11,616 bases of DNA from CALVXC01 sp036636255 (GCA_036636255.1 JAVWOV010000030.1:1-11616); one strand, 5' to 3'. Positions 1 to 5,948 are shown, counted from the first letter of the stretch. Translations and numbers: made by a program. The notes: generated by a model from the sequence alone, not told the origin.

Positions 1-459
1 GAAGCAAAGGTCATTATACCTGATGAAGCAATAAGGATAAGAATTGTTCCTAACAGTAATTCAATAATCGATCAAAATATAAAAACCAAAGTAAAAACCA
101 ATCTTCAAAACGATATGTATGATATTGTTAAAAATACTCATAACATTAACAAAGCAAGACAATTAATAAATAACAACTTAAATAAAATAGACAAAAACAT
201 TAATAATATTTTAATAAAAGAAAATTATAAATTAGGTTATAAAATAAACTTTGGTTATAACTATTTCCCTGCAAAAGAATTCCGAGGCGTAACATATAAT
301 GAAGGATATTATGAATCAGTTGTCGTTACCATTGGACAAGGAAATGGTAATAATTGGTGGTGTGTCATGTTCCCTCCCCTATGTCTAATGGAAGCAGAAG
401 AAAATGAAAATATAAAATATGCTTCATTTGTTCAAGAAATAATTAGCAAATATAAATAA
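1..459 (+). CDS. spoIIR: Stage II sporulation protein R (SpoIIR), C-terminal part
   Basis: The reading frame is open from base 1 to a TAA at 457-459, giving 152 visible residues; the true start lies left of the window. An ATG at 115 is internal and not the start, because conserved family sequence precedes it. Two family signatures are visible: IPDEAIRIRIVPNSNS near the beginning of the visible part, matching the SpoIIR 'IRxRIxANSNS' block, and NNWWCVMFPPLC near the end, the strongly conserved SpoIIR C-terminal block. In spore formers SpoIIR is made in the forespore under sigma F, is exported to the intermembrane space and triggers SpoIIGA to process pro-sigma E in the mother cell. No frame damage is seen in the visible part. 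No terminator lies between the stop and the IS3-like remnant; the nearest candidate is inside that remnant at 562-590. Identity is secure from the motifs; whether the organism still sporulates cannot be judged here. Confidence 0.9.
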   Translation, partial: EAKVIIPDEAIRIRIVPNSNSIIDQNIKTKVKTNLQNDMYDIVKNTHNINKARQLINNNLNKIDKNINNILIKENYKLGYKINFGYNYFPAKEFRGVTYNEGYYESVVVTIGQGNGNNWWCVMFPPLCLMEAEENENIKYASFVQEIISKYK

Positions 460-512
460 AATAATGGGAAACGATATCAATACCTTTAAAGGAGCGTGGT
501 GCGAACGAAATA

Positions 513-545
513 TAGGATTAACATAATCAGTTTATGTTAATCCTA
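513..545. repeat. Perfect 14-bp inverted repeat with 5-nt loop
   Basis: The arm 513-526 pairs perfectly with 532-545 around the loop TCAGT. It lies just inside the end of the miniature element that is distal to the orfA start. Neither side has a run of T, so it is not a typical intrinsic terminator. Subterminal hairpins of this kind can shield a transposase gene from outside transcription or serve as transposase-binding DNA; which applies here is not shown by the sequence. Confidence 0.7.
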
Positions 546-561
546 AAAATTGTCTGTACTA

Positions 562-590
562 CACTGAACTCATATGGTTCAGTGATTTTT
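562..590 (+). terminator. Possible rho-independent terminator inside the IS remnant
   Basis: CACTGAAC (562-569) pairs with GTTCAGTG (577-584), plus a T-G pair closing a short loop, and the stem is followed by ATTTTT on the plus strand. It is the first terminator-like structure downstream of spoIIR, about 100 bp after the stop, and lies inside the miniature IS. It may now end spoIIR transcription, although it probably evolved as part of the element. The T tract is short, so strength is uncertain. Confidence 0.5.
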
Positions 591-609
591 ATAAACACTT
601 AAACTTGAC

Positions 610-744
610 CTAGATCCATATGTTTTGTTTACTCGGGAATCCTAGTTTATTAATAACAGTAGCTATTGATTCTGTTTCATCATATAATTTGAGGGTTACA
701 TCTTTTTCTTGCTTTGTATATGATATATTTTTCCCCCTTGTCAT
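610..744 (-). pseudogene. IS3-family transposase OrfA, N-terminal fragment
   Basis: On the minus strand an ATG at 744-742 opens 44 codons ending in TAG at 612-610. The translation begins MTRGKNISYTKQEK and runs through LKLYDETESIATVINKLGF to FPSKQNIWI. This is the layout of the N-terminal helix-turn-helix of IS3/IS150-type OrfA: a short basic start, a 'KLYxETxS' helix, a 'xxVxxxLGxPS' recognition region and a terminal 'W(I/V)'. A full OrfA has roughly 90-170 residues, so this is only the beginning, and it runs straight into the far end of the element. It cannot make an active transposase. The family call comes from motif recognition only. Confidence 0.65.
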
Positions 745-770
745 TATACGTTAGGTCCGCACCACCGGAG

Positions 771-1338
771 TATAAAAAATGTGTAAAGCTACCTATCTAT
801 GATGATACAGATTTTAGAAATTGATTTAGTTATTCTTTTTATAATTAAAGGGAGTGACTAACTATCAGAAGTCAAGAGAAAAGTAATGATTAATAAATTA
901 GTTGTCAATTAGCATACAAATTTAATAATATCTTCTTTCAATGTTTAAAATAATACAAACTATAGATATTGGAAATCCTAATATTAATTTATGTACAATT
1001 TAATATTTTTAATTTATATGAGTCTGTCGCGGATTTTCATCAGTAAAGCACAAGAATTTTTAAGATATCAATATATTAATTTCTTGTTTTTATATGTCCT
1101 TGTTGTTTTGATTTAAAGATTAAGTTAAATCTTTCTTTAATTAGGTATATTTCCTACCATAGAAACATTATATTTTTTCGTCAAATAACTGTAACTAGTG
1201 TCATTTAATAATCCTTTAAGTACTTTTTATTATATTTTACCATGAAAAAATATCTTCTTAGTTCATTTTAAATATTTTAACAAAATTGTTTTTTTTATTT
1301 AGTATGAAATTTAAAGATATTATAATCAATTATCTATT
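771..1338. other. Gene-free stretch with decayed insertion-sequence DNA
   Basis: All frames are broken by frequent stops. From 771 to about 1018 I recognise nothing coding. At 1019 the sequence TGAGTCTGTCGCGG is less AT-rich than its surroundings and begins with TG, as IS3-family ends do; it could be the right end of the element whose OrfA start survives at 1137-1243 on the minus strand. I find no matching inverted copy between 1244 and 1338, so the other end is lost or unrecognisable. A weak 7-bp inverted repeat lies at 1115-1134. No clear terminator for the minus-strand gene ending at 1339 is seen here. Confidence 0.5.
1137..1243 (-). pseudogene. Second IS3-type OrfA start, frameshifted
   Basis: Starting from ATG at 1243-1241 on the minus strand the frame reads MVKYNKKYLKDY and then stops (1207-1205). 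One frame over, the reading continues as LLNDTSYSYLTKKYNVS and on through MVGNIPN to a stop at 1139-1137. Joined, the pieces resemble the N-terminal helix-turn-helix of another class of IS3-family OrfA ('KYS.EFK...YL.G..SY..LAKKY.V'), with some codons lost and one frameshift. Downstream sequence to the possible element end at 1019 is decayed in every frame. The sequence differs clearly from the OrfA fragment at 610-744, so this is a second, independent insertion. It is non-functional. Confidence 0.5.
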
Positions 1339-3165
1339 TTATTCTACCTTTTTTTTACCTGTATATTCAGCACCTGGTAGATTAGAATTTGACGTCCACA
1401 TATAATTGCTATATGAAGTATTACTAACTTGTTTGTTATATCTTTTAGTAATGAATTGTGATTGCACAGCATTTAAATCACTACATCTAGCCGAAGAAAA
1501 ATTATCTGCTAACGAGTAATAACTAATTATAAACCGAGTGGCTAAAGAACTAAACGAGCCATGTTTTGGAACATTATTATTAATAGCAGTATTATTATAA
1601 CTTATCTTATAATCAAATATATAGCCATTACTAAAACGATTATCTTTATAAATATTCTTTTCTATAGAAACAGAATTAACATATACACTTGGTGAGGCAT
1701 AATAATTATTAAAAGTCCAATCACTACAATTACCAGGTTTCGCAGGATTACTCGGGAAATAAATAGAACCACTAATTTTTTGATTACAATAATCACTAAA
1801 ATTAACATATTCTTTTCCTGAAGTGCCTGTAATACTTATGTTACGAGGATTATTTTGTAACATAACACCTAGCGAAGATATATAAATACTTCCACCATTA
1901 ACCGGATCAATAGAGGAAACAGTAAAATATTGATCGCTTACTTGTCTAGAATCATAAAAATCACACATAGGAATTAAAGTCGTAGATATTGATTTAATTC
2001 GATATTCATAATAAGTGGTTTTTTTCACTTGAACATTAGAATTATTATTAGAATTGTTGTTAGAATTATTATTAGAATTGTTGTTAGAATTATTATTAGA
2101 ACTATTGTTAGAACTACTAGGTTTATTAGTAACATTAACCTTGATAATAGCTTTTTTACCACTACCATCATCGGCCTCCGCAATAACCGAAGTATTACCC
2201 ACCTTTTTACCAGTTACAATTCCTTGATTATCAACAGTTGCTACTGAAGTATCATCAATCGACCATTTTATTTTTTTATCAGTAGCATCACTAGGGCGAG
2301 CGGTCGCATTTAATTGCTTAGCTTCATCAACTTTTAACGATAAAGAATCTTCATCAATCATAACCGAAGTCACATAAATATTTTTAGTAGAGACTTTAGC
2401 GTTTATATCTACTTTTGTTTTACCATCGCTAACCGTAATAACAGCCATCCCTGCCTTTTTACCAGTAATAGAACGCCCATCAACTTCAATTGTACTTTTA
2501 TCACTAGAAGTAAAAGTTAACTTCTCATAACACTCTTTATTTTCACCTAATTTTAAATTCAAATCAGTTGTCTTATTTAATTTTACTCCTATTTTATTTT
2601 CAACTAAATTAGACTTAAGACGATTACAGACAATAATTTTAGAACTATTATCAACCTGTCCTGCTTTAATTCTTAAACGAGTTTCTCCAGGCAGTAAAGG
2701 AACAACCGTATTTTTAATGTTAACACCCTTTAACTTTGGATACTTAATATAAGCAATATTTTCATCATCTGTCTCAAAGGTGTACTTTATTTTCTTCTTC
2801 ATCTCCGTTGTTGGAACGATTTTAAAATCAAATTTCTCATCAACATATAATACCGGTATTTTGGTCATCTTAAATCCTTTCAATTTTGAAGAATTACAAG
2901 AAGAAATAATTAAAACAAAAGCAATTATTAAAAGAACCGTAATAAATCCAATCAAACCATATCTAACCCATTTATTTTTAAAAAAAGGTTGATTACTTTC
3001 ATAATTTGATTCATAATTGATTACGCTACTATCATCATCATTATGTATAATTTCATCAGATTCAATGGTATCTTCAGATTCAACCTCATCATCAATTTGA
3101 ATCGCTTCAGCATCATTGTTTTCCTCGATATCTACTTGAGTTTTTTCATTATTTTTGAGAATCAT
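1339..3165 (-). CDS. Membrane-anchored surface protein with Big2 (bacterial Ig-like) domains
   Basis: 608 residues; the start follows the strong site AGGAGG with good spacing. Residues 1-66 are very acidic (many Asp, Glu and Asn) and probably cytoplasmic. One membrane segment spans about 69-89 (LIGFITVLLIIAFVLIISSC), with a basic Lys/Arg stretch before it, suggesting a type II anchor and an extracytoplasmic C-terminal part. After it come a beta-rich region (about 95-180), a degenerate Ig-like unit (about 185-258, ending ITGKKAGMAVITVSDG) and a clear Big2 domain (about 264-346: SLSLKVDEAKQLNATARPSD, then TVDNQGIVTGKKVGNTSVIA). Residues 350-377 are an Asn/Ser linker made of SNNN repeats. The last 230 residues form an aromatic- and Asn-rich domain with four Cys (401, 460, 480, 561) that I do not recognise. 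Big2 domains usually act in adhesion or as spacers, so a surface or matrix role is inferred. There is no LPXTG sorting signal. The gene is flanked by IS debris on both sides and is probably accessory. Confidence 0.8.
   Translation of the reverse strand: MILKNNEKTQVDIEENNDAEAIQIDDEVESEDTIESDEIIHNDDDSSVINYESNYESNQPFFKNKWVRYGLIGFITVLLIIAFVLIISSCNSSKLKGFKMTKIPVLYVDEKFDFKIVPTTEMKKKIKYTFETDDENIAYIKYPKLKGVNIKNTVVPLLPGETRLRIKAGQVDNSSKIIVCNRLKSNLVENKIGVKLNKTTDLNLKLGENKECYEKLTFTSSDKSTIEVDGRSITGKKAGMAVITVSDGKTKVDINAKVSTKNIYVTSVMIDEDSLSLKVDEAKQLNATARPSDATDKKIKWSIDDTSVATVDNQGIVTGKKVGNTSVIAEADDGSGKKAIIKVNVTNKPSSSNNSSNNNSNNNSNNNSNNNSNNNSNVQVKKTTYYEYRIKSISTTLIPMCDFYDSRQVSDQYFTVSSIDPVNGGSIYISSLGVMLQNNPRNISITGTSGKEYVNFSDYCNQKISGSIYFPSNPAKPGNCSDWTFNNYYASPSVYVNSVSIEKNIYKDNRFSNGYIFDYKISYNNTAINNNVPKHGSFSSLATRFIISYYSLADNFSSARCSDLNAVQSQFITKRYNKQVSNTSYSNYMWTSNSNLPGAEYTGKKKVE
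2041..2100. repeat. Five tandem 12-bp repeats coding for SNNN
   Basis: Exactly five 12-bp units lie in frame in the linker of the Big2 protein. On the plus strand they alternate ATTATTATTAGA (three copies) and ATTGTTGTTAGA (two copies), giving a higher-order period of 24 bp. Each unit encodes Ser-Asn-Asn-Asn, and looser copies continue on both sides (about 2035-2118). Unit gain or loss would keep the reading frame and change only linker length. Confidence 0.9.
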
Positions 3166-3181
3166 ATTATACCTCCTAGTA

Positions 3182-3211
3182 TAATGTGATTATAGATATT
3201 TAATCACATTA
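3182..3211. promoter_or_regulatory. Palindrome upstream of the surface-protein gene
   Basis: TAATGTGATTA (3182-3192) is perfectly complementary to TAATCACATTA (3201-3211) across an 8-base spacer. It sits a few bases upstream of the AGGAGG ribosome binding site of the minus-strand gene starting at 3165. The position and dyad symmetry fit either an operator for a dimeric repressor or a 5' UTR hairpin. There is no T tract, so it is not a terminator. A TATAAT-like -10 for this gene exists further upstream (3266-3261 on the minus strand), but no convincing -35 accompanies it. Confidence 0.5.
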
Positions 3212-3280
3212 GTTCTTTATTATTTAGATTTTTGTGGCGAGATATCTATAAACTCATTTTATTATAATATTTGTAAGTGT

Positions 3281-3470
3281 TAGAGTGGTTTTAGCTATCA
3301 CCTTGATCATTTGGATTTTTTTAAGACTAAAGCCGTACGTTACAAATAGATATTAATAAGTTGGATAAGGATTAGTTTATCTATTGCCTTTGATTTATCG
3401 TTAGGTTATTTCTTGTAAAGTTACAAGAGGGTTGCTTATCACTATTAATCAATTTTAAGAAAGATTATGT
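3281..3470 (+). ncRNA. Possible relic of an IS110 bridge RNA gene
   Basis: The stretch lies exactly between the presumed element edge and the recombinase start, where IS110-group bridge RNAs are encoded, and has a similar size (roughly 180-200 nt). Several local stems can be drawn: GGTTTTA (3287-3293) with TAAAGCC (3328-3334, one G-U), a 7-bp hairpin at 3362-3368/3377-3383 and TCTTGTA (3411-3417) with TACAAGA (3422-3428, 4-nt loop). These are hand-drawn pairings. Target- and donor-binding loops cannot be assigned without the element's true ends. With the recombinase destroyed, the RNA would have no partner in cis. Confidence 0.35.
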
Positions 3471-3473
3471 TCT

Positions 3474-3572
3474 ATGTTTTATTTAGGCATTTATATTGCG
3501 AAGACTAATCATGTTGCTTCATTTTCATATTATTTCATAAATTTTAATTATTTTTATCTTGACACATTATAG
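3474..3572 (+). pseudogene. IS110-family recombinase, N-terminal fragment
   Basis: ATG at 3474 opens 32 codons ending in TAG at 3570-3572. The first residues, MFYLGIYIAKTNHVAS, match the start of IS110-family recombinases, 'M(F/Y)(Y/V)GIDIAKxxHxAS'. The first catalytic Asp of the DEDD (RuvC-like) active site, expected in GID, is Tyr here (GIY), a one-base change from GAT to TAT. After residue 17 the translation becomes aromatic-rich and no longer resembles the family. The gene is both mutated and truncated from about 300-400 residues. Recognition rests on a short but characteristic block. Confidence 0.6.
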
Positions 3573-3675
3573 TTAGCCTTAAATATTATTTGTCATAATC
3601 ACTATTATTATATCAATAAATTAGTAAAAGCACAATTATTTTATTAGATTATACAAAATATAGACAAAAATCATA

Positions 3676-3704
3676 TTGTTAAATATATCAAAAAATAGTA
3701 TAAT
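3676..3704 (+). promoter_or_regulatory. Sigma-A promoter of murJ
   Basis: TTGTTA (3676-3681) and a perfect TATAAT (3699-3704) are separated by exactly 17 bp. Transcription would start near 3711, a few bases before a Shine-Dalgarno-like AAGAAAGTGAT (3713-3723) and the TTG start at 3727. The promoter overlaps what would be codons of a longer frame, which argues against starts upstream of 3711. Confidence 0.65.
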
Positions 3705-3726
3705 GATACTGAAAGAAAGTGATATT

Positions 3727-5364
3727 TTGAAAAGCAACACATTTATTCAAGGTGCTTTTATAGCTACATTTGGAATTATTATAAGTAAAATTTTAGGAAT
3801 AATTTATGTTATTCCTTTTTATGTAATTATAGGGGAACAAGGTGGTGCGTTATATGGATATGCCTATAGTTTATACAATATCTTTTTAGCAATATCAACA
3901 ATAGGTTTACCAATAGCTGTTAGTAAAATTGTTAGTGAATATAATACCTTAGGTTACTATAACTGCAAAGAAAGAGCATATAAAATTGCCTTAAAAATAA
4001 TAATTATCATGTCAATTATTTCTTTTCTAATTCTATTTATATGTGCCCCTCTATTAGCTCAAATAATAATGGGTAATGTAACCGGTGGAAATAGCAAAGA
4101 GGATATCACCCTTGTTTTAAGAGTATCATCACTAGCCATTATTTTTGTAGCAACACTAAGTGTTCTAAGAGGCTATTTACAAGGGCATAAATTTATAACG
4201 CCTTCATCAATTAGTCAAATTATTGAACAATTAGCACGCGTAATATTAATAATATTTGGAAGTTATGTAGCCCTAAAAATTTTTCGTTTAGGCCTTCCTG
4301 TTGCCGTTTCCGTTGCTGTCTTCGGAGCCACATTCGGAGCAATAATAGCAGTCTTTTATTTAAAATATAAAATAAAAAGGAATAAAAAAAATTTAAAAAC
4401 TAATTATCAAGAAAGTATCAAAGAAGGAAACATCACAAACAGACAAATATTAAAAAAATTATTAAAGTATTCTCTTCCACTGGTAGCCATCAGCGTTATA
4501 ACTTCATCCTATGAAATAGTTGATACAATGACCGTTGTTAAAACCCTCGTAAATGATACCGGTTTTAATACCATAGATGCAGAAGCTGTTATCAGTGTTA
4601 TTTCAACATGGGGCTCTAAATTAAATATGATCGTTACATCTGTTGCTAGTGGAATTATTGTAAGCTTAATTCCTAATATTACAAGTAGTAATGTAAGCAA
4701 CAATAAAAAAGATGTTGGCAACAAAATAAATCAAACAATCCAAATGATTTTATTAATCAGTTTACCAATGACAATTGGATTAAGCTTTTTAGCAGTCCCT
4801 GTATGGGGAATATTTTATGGTTATGAATCAATAGGACCCCTAGTTATTAAGTTTTCCATATTTACGGCCTTTACGGCCTGTTTATCAACATCCATGATTA
4901 TGATTGCCCAAGCTTTAAACGAATATAAATTAGTTTTAATTAGTTTAGTAAGTGGTATCACATTAAAAATAGTTTTAAATGTCCCTTTAATGATACTATT
5001 TAACAAAATATCCTTACCACCCTATTATGGAGCTATAACAGCCACTATAATTGGCTCACTAACCGTTACTATATTTAATTTAATATGGATAGGTTGTAAA
5101 CGCAAAATAAATTATATTAATACCCTTAAACAAAGTGGACTTGTATTATTATCATGTTTTACTATGGTTATAATTATGTATGGGACTACTTACATTTTGC
5201 CACTGAATATTGAAAAAAGATTTATATCTATTATTGTTGTAATTATTTACACAATTGTAGGCGGATTAAGTTACTTATTTGTAGCCCATAAAACTAATAT
5301 AATTAAACAAACATTTGGTAATAATATATATAACAAAATACCCATAATTAGAAAATATCTATAA
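3727..5364 (+). CDS. murJ: Lipid II flippase MurJ (YtgP type, MVF/MOP family)
   Basis: Predicted multi-pass inner-membrane protein of 545 residues, about the size of B. subtilis YtgP; it should flip lipid II outward for peptidoglycan synthesis. The frame is open from a TTG at 3676, but I choose the TTG at 3727. A promoter (3676-3704) places the transcript start near 3711, AAGAAAGTGAT sits at the right distance, and the product then begins KSNTFIQGAFIATFGIIISK, the usual start of this family. Recognisable blocks are GGALYGYAYSLYNIFLAIST followed by GLPIAVSKIVSEYN, then LRGYLQGHKFITPSSISQII, EQLARVILI and a central KYSLPLVAISVITSSYE segment opening the second half; around 14 hydrophobic helices are visible. 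SpoVB and other polysaccharide exporters share the fold, but the N-terminal blocks resemble YtgP most. The stop lies 42 bp before mntP, and the two are probably cotranscribed. Confidence 0.8.
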   Translation: MKSNTFIQGAFIATFGIIISKILGIIYVIPFYVIIGEQGGALYGYAYSLYNIFLAISTIGLPIAVSKIVSEYNTLGYYNCKERAYKIALKIIIIMSIISFLILFICAPLLAQIIMGNVTGGNSKEDITLVLRVSSLAIIFVATLSVLRGYLQGHKFITPSSISQIIEQLARVILIIFGSYVALKIFRLGLPVAVSVAVFGATFGAIIAVFYLKYKIKRNKKNLKTNYQESIKEGNITNRQILKKLLKYSLPLVAISVITSSYEIVDTMTVVKTLVNDTGFNTIDAEAVISVISTWGSKLNMIVTSVASGIIVSLIPNITSSNVSNNKKDVGNKINQTIQMILLISLPMTIGLSFLAVPVWGIFYGYESIGPLVIKFSIFTAFTACLSTSMIMIAQALNEYKLVLISLVSGITLKIVLNVPLMILFNKISLPPYYGAITATIIGSLTVTIFNLIWIGCKRKINYINTLKQSGLVLLSCFTMVIIMYGTTYILPLNIEKRFISIIVVIIYTIVGGLSYLFVAHKTNIIKQTFGNNIYNKIPIIRKYL

Positions 5365-5372
5365 TAAAATAG

Positions 5373-5400
5373 CCTCCTATTAAGTACTATTAATAGGAGG
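5373..5400 (+). promoter_or_regulatory. Hairpin that sequesters the mntP ribosome binding site
   Basis: CCTCCTATTAA (5373-5383) pairs perfectly over 11 bp with TTAATAGGAGG (5390-5400) around a 6-nt loop. The right arm contains the whole AGGAGG Shine-Dalgarno of mntP, 6 nt before its ATG, and the left arm is its anti-SD. No T run follows, so it is not a terminator. It starts only 9 nt after the murJ stop codon, close enough that a ribosome ending on murJ could disturb it. The likely effect is low mntP translation unless the hairpin is opened. Confidence 0.7.
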
Positions 5401-5406
5401 ACATTT

Positions 5407-5931
5407 ATGATTATATTAATTATCATTGCCATAAGCTTAAGCATGGACGCATTTTCTCTTTCTTTGGTCTATGGAACCTTAAATTTATCATATAAAAAAA
5501 TATTACAATTAGCAATTATTGTTGGCATATATCATTTTTTTATGCCTATCTTAGGAATGACCGTTGGTAACTTTATACAAACCTGGTTAAAAATAGATAC
5601 CGATATAATGGTTTGTATTGTCTTATTAATTATTGGTATACAAATGATCATAGAATCATTTAAAAAACATCAACACATTAAAAAAATGTCTTTTATAGAA
5701 TTACTTTTATTTGGTCTTGCTGTAAGCATAGACAGCTTCTCAGTTGGAATAGGATTAAAAAGTATTAATTCTAATTACATATTATCGGCTTTAATTTTTT
5801 CCATCATAAGCTTTATATTCACATATACAGGCTTATATCTTGGCAAAAAAATAAATAATTTGATTGGAAAAGTATCAACATTTATTGGTGGCATAACTAT
5901 TATTATTGTAGGAATATGTTTTTTACTATAA
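5407..5931 (+). CDS. mntP: Manganese efflux pump MntP family protein
   Basis: 174 residues, nearly all in six hydrophobic helices, typical for MntP (about 180-190). Both halves carry the family's Asp-containing repeats: ISLSMDAFSLSLVYG at the N-terminus (SMDAF) and GLAVSIDSFSVGIGL in the middle (SIDSF); these acidic membrane residues are thought to handle Mn2+. It exports excess manganese across the cytoplasmic membrane. The related YtaF sporulation protein is the main alternative, but the length and two-repeat layout fit MntP. Translation starts 6 nt after AGGAGG, which is buried in a perfect hairpin (5373-5400). I see nothing resembling the large yybP-ykoY manganese riboswitch that controls mntP in other bacteria; the 42-bp gap from murJ has no room for one. 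A strong terminator follows. Confidence 0.85.
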   Translation: MIILIIIAISLSMDAFSLSLVYGTLNLSYKKILQLAIIVGIYHFFMPILGMTVGNFIQTWLKIDTDIMVCIVLLIIGIQMIIESFKKHQHIKKMSFIELLLFGLAVSIDSFSVGIGLKSINSNYILSALIFSIISFIFTYTGLYLGKKINNLIGKVSTFIGGITIIIVGICFLL

Positions 5932-5948
5932 AATGTGTTAAGTAATAA

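Larger units (their letters stand above)
495..766 (-). mobile_element. Miniature (MITE-like) IS3-family derivative with inverted ends
   Basis: The two ends carry an inverted repeat: GTGGTGCG at 496-503 and its complement CGCACCAC at 758-765, with weaker similarity continuing inward (AACG against GACCTAACG). The same 4-base word GGAG lies directly outside both ends (491-494 and 767-770), which would fit a target-site duplication of the size IS3-family elements make. Inside, on the minus strand, are the first 44 codons of an IS3/IS150-type OrfA (610-744), then a stop, then about 100 bp with two hairpins (513-545 and 562-584) leading to the other end. The rest of OrfA and all of OrfB are missing. 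The simplest reading is an insertion sequence that lost its interior and kept both ends. The family call rests on the OrfA start; the exact boundaries and the GGAG duplication are inferences from short matches. Confidence 0.6.
3281..3572 (+). mobile_element. Truncated IS110-family element: left end and recombinase start
   Basis: About 190 bp of noncoding, somewhat less AT-rich and hairpin-rich DNA is followed by a short frame (3474-3572) that begins like an IS110-family DEDD recombinase. IS110 elements have this order: a long noncoding left end, which encodes the bridge RNA, and then the recombinase gene. Similarity to the recombinase stops after about 17 codons (near 3525), so nearly the whole gene and the right end are gone. 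The left boundary is uncertain, placed near 3281 where the sequence character changes. IS110 elements lack long terminal inverted repeats, so the edge cannot be fixed by symmetry. Confidence 0.5.

Noticed and set aside
495..766. Structured ncRNA (for example 6S or a riboswitch) formed by pairing of the GTGGTGCG ends
   Set aside because: An OrfA start lies inside and the pairing sits at the outer ends, which a transposable element explains better; no known RNA motif was recognised.
1265..1300. AACA/TGTT pairing followed by a long T run as a terminator
   Set aside because: The stem is about 4 bp, and the T run is on the plus strand where no gene ends nearby; it does not serve the minus-strand gene ending at 1339.
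2041..2100. CRISPR-like array
   Set aside because: The repeats are 12 bp, contiguous without spacers and in frame with the protein, so they are a coding tandem repeat.
2029..2247. Plus-strand frame opposite the surface-protein gene, rich in Ile/Val/Arg repeats
   Set aside because: It is the antisense reading of the SNNN repeat array, with no ribosome binding site and no family resemblance.
3559..3589. TTGACA at 3559 with TATTAT at 3584 as an alternative promoter for murJ
   Set aside because: The spacing is 19 bp and no better -10 is available at 16-18 bp; the promoter at 3676-3704 fits much better.
5407..5931. yybP-ykoY manganese riboswitch upstream of mntP
   Set aside because: Only 42 bp separate murJ and mntP, filled by a simple hairpin; there is no room for the riboswitch fold.
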